A stretch of DNA of 64,000 bases from an uncultured Bacteriovorax sp. (GCA_946480715.1 CAMLKK010000003.1:62001-126000); one strand, 5' to 3'; positions 45,041 through 54,128 are shown, counted from the stretch's first letter. Translations and numbers: made by a program. Notes: generated by a model not told the origin, from the sequence alone.

Positions 45041-45700
45041 TTAATTCATTTTCCTAATGAGGAACATACCATCTCGAATAGGCATCAGTGTTCCATAGAG
45101 ATCTTCGCTTTGAGCGATGAAGTCATTCACCTGGCGAATGTATTCTGTATTTTTATCATAGTGAACATCGAGGTTTAATTCAGCATCTGGCAGAACCTTT
45201 CCACTCCAAAGAACGTTATCAATGACGATGATTCCTTGTTTTGAAAGTTTGGGAAGAGTGAGTTTCAGGTAATCGATATAGTTTCTCTTATCAGCATCAA
45301 TGAAAACAAGATCAAACTCTCCAGCGAGAGTTGGAATAATCTCCAATGCGGGCCCAAGTTTACTGGTGATTTTCGAACCATGAGGAGATTTTGCCCAGAA
45401 GGATTTTGCGACTTCAACAGTTGATTGATTGATATCCAGAGTAATAATTTCGCCGTTAGATGGAAGATTTTCCGCCATCGCGAGCGCTGAATACCCCGTA
45501 TAAGTTCCAAGCTCCAGAACACGAGTGGCATTGATCGATCGAAGCAGGAACCCCAAAAATGAAGCTTCCATCTTTCCGATCAGCATTTGTGAGCCTTGAA
45601 TATTCGCACGGGTATGCTCTTCAAGAGCCAAACAAAATTCCGAGGGACGGTTACTTTTAGCTACACAATACTCTTCAATTTTTTTATCTGTGATTTGCAT
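45041..45700 (-). CDS. O-methyltransferase (caffeoyl-CoA OMT type)
   Basis: A 219-residue class I methyltransferase of the catechol/caffeoyl-CoA type. The SAM site is VLELGTYTGYSALAMAENLP with strand 2 acidic residue in ITLDINQ. The metal-site Asp lies in LVFIDADKRNYIDY and IVIDNVLWSGKV holds the second Asp-Asn pair of metal ligands. Bacterial members methylate small catechols, but the actual substrate is unknown. AGGA lies 6 nt before the ATG. It is divergent from the DAHP synthase gene with 69 nt between them. Confidence 0.93.
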   Translation of the reverse strand: MQITDKKIEEYCVAKSNRPSEFCLALEEHTRANIQGSQMLIGKMEASFLGFLLRSINATRVLELGTYTGYSALAMAENLPSNGEIITLDINQSTVEVAKSFWAKSPHGSKITSKLGPALEIIPTLAGEFDLVFIDADKRNYIDYLKLTLPKLSKQGIIVIDNVLWSGKVLPDAELNLDVHYDKNTEYIRQVNDFIAQSEDLYGTLMPIRDGMFLIRKMN

Positions 45701-45769
45701 ATAGATTCCTATAGTTTACGTAGGGCTGAACGGCTTAACATTAGCCCAAAAAAGGAGTAAGGTATAGCC

Positions 45770-46855
45770 ATGAAAATCACTCCTGTAAAAGAATGGCTCA
45801 ACATTACCGACTCCCCTATTGTCATGGCAGGTCCGTGCTCGGCTGAGTCAGAGGAGCAAGTCTTATCTGCCGCTCGAGAACTTAAAAACATTTCTTCAGT
45901 GAAAGTTTTCCGTGCAGGCATTTGGAAACCACGTACGCGTCCTAATAATTTTGAAGGCCTTGGAGAACTCGCTCTTCCTTGGCTAGCGAAAGTAAAAAAA
46001 GAAACTGGCCTCTTAGTGACAACCGAAGTTGCAACGGCAAAGCATGTCGAACTTTGTTTGAAACATGGTGTGGATATTTTATGGATCGGTGCTCGTACAA
46101 CGGCTAATCCATTCTCTGTCCAAGAAATCGCTGACAGTTTAAAAGGCGTCGATATCCCAGTGATGATAAAAAATCCTATCAATGCCGATCTGCAATTATG
46201 GATTGGAGCATTGGAGCGAATGAATCTCGCAGGGATTACGAAACTACTCGCTATCCATCGCGGATTTTCAGTTGCTGACAAACTGGAATTTAGAAATGAT
46301 CCTCTCTGGAGAATTCCGGCAGAATTGAAAATTAAATTTCCTGAGCTGCCTATTCTTTGTGACCCGTCTCACATTGCAGGCAACCGCCATCTCATTCAGA
46401 AAGTTTGTCAAAAAGCTATGGATCTCGACATGGAAGGACTCATCATTGAAAGCCATCCTGACCCGGATAAAGCGTGGTCAGATGCTTCTCAACAAGTTAC
46501 TCCTGCCGCACTTAAAGATATTTTATCTTCTCTTTCAATCAAACATGAAAAATCTAATGATGCTCAATTCACCAATGAGCTCGAAAAGTTGCGCGCTCAG
46601 ATTGATCGACTAGATGAAGAACTTATTCATACTCTAAAAATGCGTAAAGCAATCGTTGAAAAGATTGCACAAGCAAAGATTGAACAGAACATCACTGCTC
46701 TTCAAATCAGCCGTTTCGATCAATTGATGAAAGAGCGTCTTGAAACTGCTTCAAAGCTGGGATTGGATGGAGATTTTATTAAAGAAATTTTCAATGCTAT
46801 TCACGAAGACAGTATCAAAATTCAAACGGAACATTTCGCAAAACCTAAAAAATAA
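45770..46855 (+). CDS. DAHP synthase fused to chorismate mutase
   Basis: A 361-residue bifunctional enzyme. Residues 1-265 form the type I-beta DAHP synthase barrel that starts the shikimate pathway (MAGPCSAES, FRAGIWKPRTRPNNFEG, DILWIGARTTANPF, CDPSHIAGNRH, ESHPDPDKAWSDASQQV). Residues 270-361 are an AroQ chorismate mutase (LRAQIDRLDEELIHTL ... RKAIVEKIAQAK). The fusion gives feedback by prephenate in related enzymes. A ribosome binding site (AGG) is 7 nt ahead of the ATG. An AlkB-like gene follows 2 nt downstream. Confidence 0.95.
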   Translation: MKITPVKEWLNITDSPIVMAGPCSAESEEQVLSAARELKNISSVKVFRAGIWKPRTRPNNFEGLGELALPWLAKVKKETGLLVTTEVATAKHVELCLKHGVDILWIGARTTANPFSVQEIADSLKGVDIPVMIKNPINADLQLWIGALERMNLAGITKLLAIHRGFSVADKLEFRNDPLWRIPAELKIKFPELPILCDPSHIAGNRHLIQKVCQKAMDLDMEGLIIESHPDPDKAWSDASQQVTPAALKDILSSLSIKHEKSNDAQFTNELEKLRAQIDRLDEELIHTLKMRKAIVEKIAQAKIEQNITALQISRFDQLMKERLETASKLGLDGDFIKEIFNAIHEDSIKIQTEHFAKPKK

Positions 46856-46857
46856 AA

Positions 46858-47433
46858 ATGCAGTTTCAAACACTCATTGATCATGATGGACAAGCACTTT
46901 ATTGCTCTGATTATGACAAGATTCATACATTGGATGAACTTATTCAGGGCATCTCCTGGCGCGATGATAAAATCACAATGTTTGGAAAAACTCATCCTCA
47001 ACCGCGCATGACTGCATGGCATGGAGACGAAGGAGTTCGTTATACTTATTCCAGAATTACAATGGATTCAGTTTTATGGACACCACCGCTTCTGGATTTG
47101 AAAAAAAAATTAGAAAAAGATCTTCAATGTCAGTTCAATTCCGTACTCGTGAATTACTACCGTCACGGCGAAGATCATATGTCCTGGCATTCAGATAATG
47201 AAAAATCATTGGGGAAAGAGCCTATCATCGCATCCCTTAGCTATGGCGCTGAACGACTCTTTCAACTCCGTCATAAGAAGGATTTGGAGCAGCCGTTAAT
47301 TGAATTGAAATTAGCAACAGGAAGTTTATTGGTGATGAAAGGAAAGTTGCAGGAAAACTGGAATCATCGATTAGTTAAATCTAAAAAGATTCAAACACCT
47401 CGTCTCAATCTCACATTCCGAATGGTCTATTAG
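46858..47433 (+). CDS. AlkB-like 2-oxoglutarate/Fe(II) dioxygenase
   Basis: A 191-residue AlkB-family enzyme that removes alkyl lesions from nucleic acids by oxidative demethylation. Iron ligands are in MSWHSDNEK (His-x-Asp) and ENWNHRLVK (distal His); the 2-oxoglutarate arginine is in TPRLNLTFRMVY. NSVLVNYYRHGEDHMSWH and PIIASLSYGAERLFQLR are characteristic of the ALKBH2/3-like bacterial branch. It begins 2 nt after the DAHP synthase stop and lacks its own ribosome binding site, so it is probably read by coupling. Its 3' end overlaps the next convergent gene by 4 bp. Confidence 0.92.
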   Translation: MQFQTLIDHDGQALYCSDYDKIHTLDELIQGISWRDDKITMFGKTHPQPRMTAWHGDEGVRYTYSRITMDSVLWTPPLLDLKKKLEKDLQCQFNSVLVNYYRHGEDHMSWHSDNEKSLGKEPIIASLSYGAERLFQLRHKKDLEQPLIELKLATGSLLVMKGKLQENWNHRLVKSKKIQTPRLNLTFRMVY

Positions 47434-47927
47434 AAATTCGTACAACAAATGGGATGAGTCGGCTCTTGATCACAATAGTATAAAAACTTTGTTCTCAATT
47501 GAGATTCACGTTGTTTGATGAGAGTATTGAATTTTTTTACTTCATCACTGAGCTTTTTCAAATCTTTGTTATTCAATTTAATAAAACTTGCATTAAGTCC
47601 ATGCATGGTTACATAAGCACTCATCATGGCCCTTAGTCCTGGTGGGAATTTCGCCTTATAACTGCCAATAATAATACCAACAATGATTATACTTCCTGCG
47701 ACGTTTTTCAGTTGTAGATAAACGTTTTGGCCTTTGCTGGTTGTTTTAATGTGATTTTCGATCTGACGAATTTCTTCTTTACTCTGTTTAAGTTCTTCTC
47801 TTTGATCTGTTAGTTGATCAAGCATGACGAAAGCATCATCTTGCATGAGGGAACTCACGCGATCAAAGGCATGTGCTTGGGCCATCATAAGAAACGTGAA
47901 TAGTGTGACGATGAGTTGTTTCAACAT
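47430..47927 (-). CDS. Hypothetical exported/membrane protein
   Basis: A 165-residue protein with a signal peptide (LIVTLFTFLMMAQAHA, cleavage after AHA), a long helical coiled-coil-like region (REELKQSKEEIRQIENHIK), one hydrophobic stretch (GSIIIVGIIIGSYKA), a second helical region and three Cys near the C-terminus (CDQEPTHPICCTNF). The C-terminal cysteines may form a disulfide. ATG at 47927 was preferred over TTG at 47933; neither has a clear ribosome binding site. No family recognised. Confidence 0.65.
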   Translation of the reverse strand: MLKQLIVTLFTFLMMAQAHAFDRVSSLMQDDAFVMLDQLTDQREELKQSKEEIRQIENHIKTTSKGQNVYLQLKNVAGSIIIVGIIIGSYKAKFPPGLRAMMSAYVTMHGLNASFIKLNNKDLKKLSDEVKKFNTLIKQRESQLRTKFLYYCDQEPTHPICCTNF

Positions 47928-47991
47928 AAACAAACAATAGCATTTCTAAGACTATCGTAGAGGGCACATTGAAAGAAAGATCAGGGGGTGT

Positions 47992-48552
47992 CTAACGTTT
48001 AGACAATCGACGATTGACGACCGTTTGAATCACAATGAAGACCAGGAAAACAATGAAAAATCCTGCAGTTTTGAAGAAGGCCCAAGTACTCGTACTGAAC
48101 CAGATAGCTAATATCGCCATCAAAAGAGCATACCCAAAGAAAAAAAATGTGAGATTCACTTCCATTGATCTTAAAATTTCAGGCGGAGGATGGGGACTAT
48201 CCGGTCGCATATCTTCCATAAGCTCCTGAAAAAATCCCTGACCCTTTTTAAGTTTAAAGGCCATGAACAAGGCCATCGCCAGCAGCGAAATTGACGGTTG
48301 GAGTTTAAACCAAATTCCATCCTCGCCAATCAGAGAGAGACCTCCCAAAACCACGACTAGAACCAAATTTATTTTTGAAAGTTTATGAATGTGACCGTAG
48401 AAATATTTTTCAGCGGCTATTTCGATTAACGAAAGAGTTATACCTGCAATGAGGGCCGTTTTTACGGGGTAATGTTCTTCCATGTACCAATAGAGAATGG
48501 CCGGAAGAAAGGAGAAAAGAAAAAAATTATTACCTGATTTTTTTTGTGACAT
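47992..48552 (-). CDS. YciB/IspZ-type septation membrane protein
   Basis: A 186-residue inner-membrane protein with five or six membrane segments. The N-terminal FLFSFLPAILYWYMEEHY, the central INLVLVVVLGGLSLIGED and the FMAFKLKKGQGFFQEL stretch follow the pattern of YciB (inner-membrane septation protein A). YciB helps envelope synthesis and division. The ATG shares a base with the TAA of the WYL gene upstream (TAATG), so they are coupled. Assigned by pattern; remote homologue possible. Confidence 0.72.
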   Translation of the reverse strand: MSQKKSGNNFFLFSFLPAILYWYMEEHYPVKTALIAGITLSLIEIAAEKYFYGHIHKLSKINLVLVVVLGGLSLIGEDGIWFKLQPSISLLAMALFMAFKLKKGQGFFQELMEDMRPDSPHPPPEILRSMEVNLTFFFFGYALLMAILAIWFSTSTWAFFKTAGFFIVFLVFIVIQTVVNRRLSKR

Positions 48553-49508
48553 TATGAGACTTTTTTAATCTCATGATTTTCGCGTTTGAGTTCACAGTAG
48601 TGAGCAAACTCTTTACGAAGATGTCCAGGATCGAGAATTTCCACCCGATCACTCATTTGCCACAACCAATGGAAAACATCATCACACATTTCAATTGTAG
48701 CGGCCCAGATCATGTCGCCTTCTGTATTGGACGTGACAAACGGATTACCTAAGAAGTGGTGTTGAGGCAGAAGATCCGTTTCCTCTTGGGAATAGATTTT
48801 GAGAACAAGCCTCTCTTCTTTCCCATTCACTAATCTTAGATGGCAAATAAATTCATTGATTTCGATCTGGCTGAGGTTGGGCTCATAAGACATATTGAGA
48901 TCGATAATTTCATCAACATCTTCAACTGCAAAATAGCATAGAGATTTATCTTTAATGTTTTCACCGACCACACAAAGAATTCCATCAAGAAAAACCTGTC
49001 GATGAGGAAAAAGTTCACAGGCATTAGCATTAATAAAATTAATGGTCATGAGTTTTCTGTGAGCAATATGGTAATCAATTCTTTTCTTAAGGGTTTCATT
49101 CTTATTGTAAGCGGGCGTTCTTCCTTTCGGCAGATCATCAGCTGCAAAAAGTGAAAGACCTCTATTCATTCTCTGAACTGTTTTAAATTTAGCTGTGAGA
49201 ATTTTGTTGTAGTATGCTCCAGTCTCTTTTGTATTTTTTTCGTGTAAATGCGCTTCTAGCGATAACCATTCCGATAAACTGAATTCAACTTTCACCCGGC
49301 ATGGATCTTTAAGTGGAAAAATAAATTGTTCGTCTTTAACTACGCTGATATCGAAACTTTGAAGATAACTGCAATACTCTGTCAGGGTTTCTTCATCGAT
49401 TGCGAGGGATGAACAAAAAAGAACGATTTCCTTTTTTTCTTTTAGCTCTTCAATTGAAACAAGAAATTTCCAAAAACTGTTTTCCAAAATCATCTGATGT
49501 GGGGACAT
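48552..49508 (-). CDS. WYL-domain transcriptional regulator
   Basis: A 318-residue protein. The central part matches a WYL domain: KRIDYHIAHRKLMTINFINA, then LFPHRQVFLDGILCVVGE and CYFAVEDVDEIIDLN, the usual Sm-like ligand-binding barrel that binds nucleic acid. The C-terminal WCX part (AATIEMCDDVFHWLWQMSDRVEILDPGHLRKEF) completes it. The N-terminal ~120 residues lack an obvious winged helix. ATG at 49508 has AAGGA 8 nt upstream; the TTG at 49544 was rejected. It is coupled to the YciB-like gene, which it may control. Confidence 0.83.
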   Translation of the reverse strand: MSPHQMILENSFWKFLVSIEELKEKKEIVLFCSSLAIDEETLTEYCSYLQSFDISVVKDEQFIFPLKDPCRVKVEFSLSEWLSLEAHLHEKNTKETGAYYNKILTAKFKTVQRMNRGLSLFAADDLPKGRTPAYNKNETLKKRIDYHIAHRKLMTINFINANACELFPHRQVFLDGILCVVGENIKDKSLCYFAVEDVDEIIDLNMSYEPNLSQIEINEFICHLRLVNGKEERLVLKIYSQEETDLLPQHHFLGNPFVTSNTEGDMIWAATIEMCDDVFHWLWQMSDRVEILDPGHLRKEFAHYCELKRENHEIKKVS

Positions 49509-49599
49509 CGTCGCAATCCTTAAATCGGGGTTAAAGCTTACCAATCTTGTCGGCTATTTGACGGGACACCTTGAATTTATTTGGTTTAAAAAGACGTAT

Positions 49600-50394
49600 C
49601 TATTGGAAATCGCTCGATAATTTTTCGAAACTATGAATTTTCCCATGGACCTCAATCTCGTATTGATGAGCATGGAGATAGAGCCTGGCCGCCTTCACAC
49701 CCCCATAAAGTTCATCACCCACCAGAGGATGTCCCAGATGAGCGAGCTGGGCCCGGATTTGGTGCCTTAAACCCGTTTTCAACTGCACTTCCATCAATGT
49801 CTGCCCTTTCTCGGAATCAAAGCGTAACGGGCGTACAGAGAGTGTTCCGGCCGTTTCATCATCAACATGAGAATGGACCACGACTTTTAGTCCGCGCTCT
49901 CCACTGCTTGAGAAAGAATGAGTGAATCGACCCTGCAGAGAACATTCACCATTTACCCAGCAACGATAGATTTTCTTTTTGGCAACTTCGTTAAAGTGAT
50001 CGCGTAATTCTCTGTAGAGTGTTTCTTGCTTAACATAGATCAAAACACCACTTGTTTCAAAATCCAGCCTGTAAAGTAATCCTCGATCATAATGGCCGAT
50101 GTTCACATTGAGTAACTCGGGTCGAGTTGCTCTCAAATAAGACAGACAATTATTCGATTCATCATATGAAAGTGGATGCACATATTGATTGGGCAACTTA
50201 TTCAAAACCAGGAACAATTCATTTTCAGCAATGATCTCTATCGGTGGGCCATCATAATGAGGATTGATGAGTCCATCATTGACGAAATCGAGTGGCAGCT
50301 TAAGGGTGCTGCCTTTTTTAAACGACCTCTGAAGAAAAGATCTGTCGAAAAACTTTTTGAGCTTATTAGAGCTGCAATTGAATTGTTCGCGCAA
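49600..50394 (-). CDS. RluA-family pseudouridine synthase
   Basis: About 264 residues. It converts uridine to pseudouridine in rRNA or tRNA. The catalytic motif is GLLYRLDFETSGVLIYVK, a form of the usual HRLDxxTSG with Tyr in place of His and the catalytic Asp kept. The segment KTGLRHQIRAQLAHLGHPLVGDELYGG is the RluA fold hallmark, and an S4-like start (SSNKLKKFFDRSFLQRSFKKG) precedes it. I placed the start at TTG 50394 with AGGAG 5 nt upstream. The ATG at 50454 has no binding site and lies in the tail of the upstream gene's terminator. Confidence 0.85.
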   Translation of the reverse strand: MREQFNCSSNKLKKFFDRSFLQRSFKKGSTLKLPLDFVNDGLINPHYDGPPIEIIAENELFLVLNKLPNQYVHPLSYDESNNCLSYLRATRPELLNVNIGHYDRGLLYRLDFETSGVLIYVKQETLYRELRDHFNEVAKKKIYRCWVNGECSLQGRFTHSFSSSGERGLKVVVHSHVDDETAGTLSVRPLRFDSEKGQTLMEVQLKTGLRHQIRAQLAHLGHPLVGDELYGGVKAARLYLHAHQYEIEVHGKIHSFEKLSSDFQ

Positions 50395-50454
50395 GAAATC
50401 TCCTGTTGGAGAAATATCCTGAAGCAAGCAATAGTCGATTGTTTTTGGGGCCAT

Positions 50455-50487
50455 AAAAAAAGAAAGCCTAGCATGAAGCTAGGCTTT
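50455..50487 (-). terminator. Rho-independent terminator of the 62-aa gene
   Basis: AAAGCCTAGC (50463-50472) pairs with GCTAGGCTTT (50478-50487), with a five-base loop. Read on the minus strand a T-rich run follows (50455-50462). It ends transcription from the small gene and separates it from the pseudouridine synthase. Confidence 0.85.
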
Positions 50488-50547
50488 TTAGTAACAAAAA
50501 CCAAAAGTCCTACTGACAAAAGGTTTATCTGAATCTTCTTTCGAAAC

Positions 50548-50736
50548 TTAGAGAGCGTTTAGATAAGCTAGTACGCGTTCTCTTAATTCATCGACACTCA
50601 AACTATCTTCATCCAATAGAAGTTCACGTTTGATGTATTCGATAGGGAAACCAGTCATCTCAGCGAGCGAACCTAATGTCACTCCGACATCTGTCGATCT
50701 TGGTTTATCACTATCCTTTAAACCTAGAGCTTCCAT
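50548..50736 (-). CDS. Small hypothetical protein (62 aa)
   Basis: A 62-residue acidic/helical protein. It has a strong binding site (AAAGGAG, 7 nt before the ATG) and is followed by a perfect terminator, which together make a real expressed gene likely. The pattern (GVTLGSLAEMTGFPIEYIKRELLLD) looks like a helix-turn-helix-type fold: a helix, a short turn (GFPIEY) and a second helix, so it may bind DNA or protein. No family recognised. Confidence 0.75.
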   Translation of the reverse strand: MEALGLKDSDKPRSTDVGVTLGSLAEMTGFPIEYIKRELLLDEDSLSVDELRERVLAYLNAL

Positions 50737-50933
50737 TCAACACTCCTTTGTTGTTTTGTTCAGCCATCCCCTGTTCCTCTGTCGATCCGTCGACTGAAAA
50801 AAACGAAGATTTTTTCCTGGCTAAAAAGTCAATTACTATGACGCAAAAAAATGATATCGAGTCTCGGAATTTAATGTCAACGATTCTGCTCCATTATTAA
50901 ATCAATGTAAGTTTTTATTAGAATCAAGTAATT

Positions 50934-52115
50934 TTATGTATTTAAGCAGTCAAGAATGCTGTTATGTTTGTAAGTCATCTCTTGAAACTCCTCTTCAGCA
51001 TTCGATAAAAGTGTAATTCCTCCACCTGCCTGATAAGAAAAGCGGCGTGATTCGAAATCAATTTCACACGATCGAATGTTGATTGAAGCAGAGATTTTTT
51101 GATCAAATGTCACGATCGTCGTTCCACAATAAAATGAACGATTGCGATTTTCTAATCTCCGCAAAATGCGCATGACATTTTTTTTAGGAGCACCTGTAAT
51201 GCTTCCGCCTGGAAATAAACTCGTGATAATTTTTTTTAGAGAAACTTGAGGACGTAGAGTTAGAACAAGTTCTGAATATTGGTGAATGAGTTGGGGAACG
51301 ACCATCATCGCTTTTTTCTGTAAAACTTTAGTCGTGGGTAGATCAATGCGGGAGAGATCATTGCGAACCAGATCCGCGATCATAAAAAGTTCGGCCTGAC
51401 TTTTTTTATCTGCAGACAATCTCGCCCACAAAATATCTAGAGGCTCATCAGTTTTTTTCATCGTGCCCTTAATGGGTCTGCTGAAAATTTGATCATCATT
51501 AATTTCAAATAAGCACTCTGGAGAATTGGAGAGAAACAATTTCTTGAGGACATCACAATATGTCGCGTGAGCAAAATCACCTCGAGAATTTTTCTCACTC
51601 CATAAATTTCTCATGAAATCTATTGGAGTCACATCACTACCAAATGAATAAATATACTCATCGGTAAGGTTGAACTGATAACAATTACCGAGCTTCAGTT
51701 CTTCATAACCAGTTTTAAATTTTTCTTTATAACTTTCAAAATCCGGTTTCTTAACTAGTGAGAGATTTAATTTTTTTCTTTCACCCAAAGACTCAATGAC
51801 TTCCGTTTTAGTATATTCAATATCGATGGCCAGTAATGCTGTACTATCAACATCTAATTTTTCAAAAACAAAACCTGCTTCATAAAAAAGATGAATGATT
51901 CTTTTATCGTTTAGAAATGTTGAATAAGGATTTTCGAAAGTTTCTAACCAATCAAAAAAGGAGAACGTCGAGCGTTCTCCTGTGATTAAATTTAATTTTG
52001 AATTGAGACTATAAGCAAAGGCCTTTGTTGCTTCTGTATAGGCAACAAATTTTCCATCTCTTGGAAGTACGGTGAAAAGATTATGGTCCTTCACGGTGAG
52101 CAGCGAGGTTTTCAA
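50934..52115 (-). CDS. pabB: Aminodeoxychorismate synthase component I (PabB-like)
   Basis: A 393-residue chorismate-binding enzyme. The conserved C-terminal part includes SRPIKGTMKK, FMIADLVRNDLSRI, PQLIHQYSELVLTLRP, SLFPGGSITGAPKKNVMRIL and SYQAGGGITLLSNAEEEFQEM. PabB makes 4-amino-4-deoxychorismate for folate. No pabA or pabC is adjacent. It lacks the PabC-fusion tail. TTG at 52115 (AGGAG 11 nt upstream) overlaps the dnaB end by 35 bp; a GTG at 52094 is the alternative. Its closeness to anthranilate synthase component I means a TrpE function is not ruled out. Confidence 0.85.
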   Translation of the reverse strand: MKTSLLTVKDHNLFTVLPRDGKFVAYTEATKAFAYSLNSKLNLITGERSTFSFFDWLETFENPYSTFLNDKRIIHLFYEAGFVFEKLDVDSTALLAIDIEYTKTEVIESLGERKKLNLSLVKKPDFESYKEKFKTGYEELKLGNCYQFNLTDEYIYSFGSDVTPIDFMRNLWSEKNSRGDFAHATYCDVLKKLFLSNSPECLFEINDDQIFSRPIKGTMKKTDEPLDILWARLSADKKSQAELFMIADLVRNDLSRIDLPTTKVLQKKAMMVVPQLIHQYSELVLTLRPQVSLKKIITSLFPGGSITGAPKKNVMRILRRLENRNRSFYCGTTIVTFDQKISASINIRSCEIDFESRRFSYQAGGGITLLSNAEEEFQEMTYKHNSILDCLNT

Positions 52116-53433
52116 AGCTTGTGTAAGCTCCTACCCATGCAAGTTTAGCTGTTCCGATTTCTCCCGCACGGTTTTTACCGACGATGATTTCAGCGACACC
52201 AGGCTCTTTTGTTGATTCTTTAAAGTAAACTTCATCACGATAAACGAACATTACGATGTCCGCATCCTGCTCGATTGCTCCAGATTCACGAAGGTCAGCC
52301 GTTGTTGGACGTTTATCAGGACGTGTTTCAACACCACGGTTAAGCTGAGAGAGAGCAATGACCGGACAACCAAGTTCCTTTGCCATCGTCTTAAGACCTC
52401 TGGAAATTTCCGCGATCTGCTGTTCACGCTGCAGGTTTTTATTAACGGAACCCATGAGCTGTAAGTAGTCGATGACGATGAGGCCAAGACCTTGTTCAGC
52501 TTTAATTTTGCGACACTGTGATTGAATATCGAGAATAGTCGTATTACCAGAATCGTTAATATAAATCGGAAGAGACGAAAGCTCCTGAGTCGCACGCGCA
52601 AGACTTCTTAAATCAGTATCGAAGAAGTTTTTCGTACGCACACGTTTTGAATCTACTTTCGCGCGTCCTGTGAGAATTCTCATTGAAAGTTCTGTCGCTA
52701 ACATCTCGAGTGAGAAGATTGCTACAGGAAGACCCGATTGAATACATGATGAGACGGCAATATTAAGCGCAAGAGACGTCTTTCCCATCGCTGGACGTGC
52801 GGCAAGTACAATAAGCTGTCCAGGCTGCATACCAAGCAATTTTTCATCGAGACGTGGATATCCAGTTGAGAGACCTGAGATCTCACCCATCTTACGAGTT
52901 GTATCTTCAAGCTCTTTTAAATTTTCTCTAAGTGTGGCGTTGATCTTAACCATACCGCCGGTTTTTGCTTCGTTCGTAAGTTTGAAGAAGCTAGATTCTA
53001 CATCCTGAATGAAGTCATCTGCTTCACCCGTGTAGCTCATTCCCATTTGAACAACTCGCATCGCTGTTTTGATAATTTCGCGAACAGAGTGTTTGTCTTT
53101 AACAATTTTTGCGTATTCGTAAACGTTAGCTGATGAAGCCTGATCTTCTGTAAGTGAAGAAACAAAAGATTCACCACCCACTTCTTCAAGCTTACCTTTG
53201 TCTTTTAAACGATTGCAGACAGTAACGAAGTCAATGGCACGGTTGCCGAGCGATAAATCCGTTATAACGTCAAAGACGAGTCCATAACGAGGATCATAAA
53301 ATTGTGCTGAAGTGAGTTTGAGATTTGAAATTTCTGCGTAGGCCGTTCCATCGATGATAAGACATCCAACGAGGGCCTTTTCTGCAAGGAGATCATGAGG
53401 AAGTTCATTAGCTGGTGTATTTAAAATCGCCAT
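52081..53433 (-). CDS. dnaB: Replicative DNA helicase DnaB
   Basis: A 450-residue DnaB, the hexameric helicase at the replication fork. The N-terminal primase-interacting domain covers about 1-130 (PHDLLAEKALVGCLI). The RecA-like ATPase has Walker A ARPAMGKTSLALN at about 210, Walker B GLIVIDYLQLM, LSQLNRGVETRPDKRP and the arginine finger segment DIVMFVYRDEVY. No intein. GAGG lies 9 nt before the ATG. It is preceded by rplI and followed by pabB on the same strand; a stem-loop upstream of it may modulate read-through. Confidence 0.97.
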   Translation of the reverse strand: MAILNTPANELPHDLLAEKALVGCLIIDGTAYAEISNLKLTSAQFYDPRYGLVFDVITDLSLGNRAIDFVTVCNRLKDKGKLEEVGGESFVSSLTEDQASSANVYEYAKIVKDKHSVREIIKTAMRVVQMGMSYTGEADDFIQDVESSFFKLTNEAKTGGMVKINATLRENLKELEDTTRKMGEISGLSTGYPRLDEKLLGMQPGQLIVLAARPAMGKTSLALNIAVSSCIQSGLPVAIFSLEMLATELSMRILTGRAKVDSKRVRTKNFFDTDLRSLARATQELSSLPIYINDSGNTTILDIQSQCRKIKAEQGLGLIVIDYLQLMGSVNKNLQREQQIAEISRGLKTMAKELGCPVIALSQLNRGVETRPDKRPTTADLRESGAIEQDADIVMFVYRDEVYFKESTKEPGVAEIIVGKNRAGEIGTAKLAWVGAYTSFENLAAHREGP

Positions 53434-53445
53434 TTTTTCATTACC

Positions 53446-53479
53446 TCAAAGAAAATGACCCCACAAAAGTGAGGTCATT
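53446..53479 (-). terminator. Stem-loop between rplI and dnaB
   Basis: AATGACC...CAC (53454-53464) pairs with GTG...GGTCATT (53469-53479), one mismatch and an AAAA loop; a T-rich run follows on the minus strand (53446-53453). It is a terminator or attenuator that would make dnaB less expressed than the ribosomal genes. Confidence 0.65.
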
Positions 53480-53513
53480 CTTAAAACTTCTAAATTGCTT
53501 GAAAAGGGAAAGA

Positions 53514-54128
53514 TTATGAACGAAGAAGTTTATCAACTTCCATTTTCAATCTTTGCTCTTCAGTCATTTCTGCAGCTGGAGTAGCTTCTTCGCCTTTTTC
53601 TTTAGCAAGAGCAGCAGCAGCTTTACGAGCTTCAGAAGCTTTTAGAGCTTCTTCTTGAGCTTTTTTAAGCTCTTCAGCTTGTTTTGGATCGATAGCAACT
53701 TTAACTTTGAAAGTAGCTTCTACATCTTGGAAGATTTTCGCTTTTACGTCGAAAGTTCCTAGACCTTTAATTGGAGAAGCTAAGTGAATAAGTCTTCTCT
53801 CAATTGTGATACCTTTGTTTTCTAATTCTTTAGAAAGCTCAGCAGTTGTTACAGTTCCGAATAGTTTTCCAGAAGCTCCAACTTTTTTGATAAGTTCAAG
53901 AGTGATTCCTTCTACTTTTTTCTTAAGTTCAGTAGCTGCATCTTTTTGAGCTTGGATTTTCTTTCCTAAGCTTTTTTGTTGAGCTGCAAGTAGCTTCTTA
54001 TTTGAATCATCAGCAACCATTGCTAGACCATTTGGAACGAGAAAGTTTCTCGCGTGTCCAGCAGATACGTTGACGATTTCGCCGATGTTACCAAGCGTTG
54101 GTACCTTTTCAGTTAAAATAACTTTCAT
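53514..54128 (-). CDS. rplI: 50S ribosomal protein bL9 with C-terminal extension
   Basis: A 204-residue bL9. The N-terminal RNA-binding domain is standard (KVILTEKVPTLGNIGEIV, SAGHARNFLVPNGLA). The connecting helix and C-terminal domain reach about residue 148 (VATFKVKVAIDP), the normal length of L9. About 50 further residues follow, rich in Lys, Glu and Ala (EEALKASEARKAAAAL). AAGGAG lies 7 nt before the ATG. The ATG overlaps the upstream TGA by 4 bp, so it is coupled to the DUF2232 gene. Confidence 0.96.
   Translation of the reverse strand: MKVILTEKVPTLGNIGEIVNVSAGHARNFLVPNGLAMVADDSNKKLLAAQQKSLGKKIQAQKDAATELKKKVEGITLELIKKVGASGKLFGTVTTAELSKELENKGITIERRLIHLASPIKGLGTFDVKAKIFQDVEATFKVKVAIDPKQAEELKKAQEEALKASEARKAAAALAKEKGEEATPAAEMTEEQRLKMEVDKLLRS

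Noticed and set aside
45709..46281. A long minus-strand open frame of 190 codons opposite the DAHP synthase gene
   Set aside because: It is a shadow of a clearly conserved enzyme, its protein is low-quality sequence, and it has no ribosome binding site.
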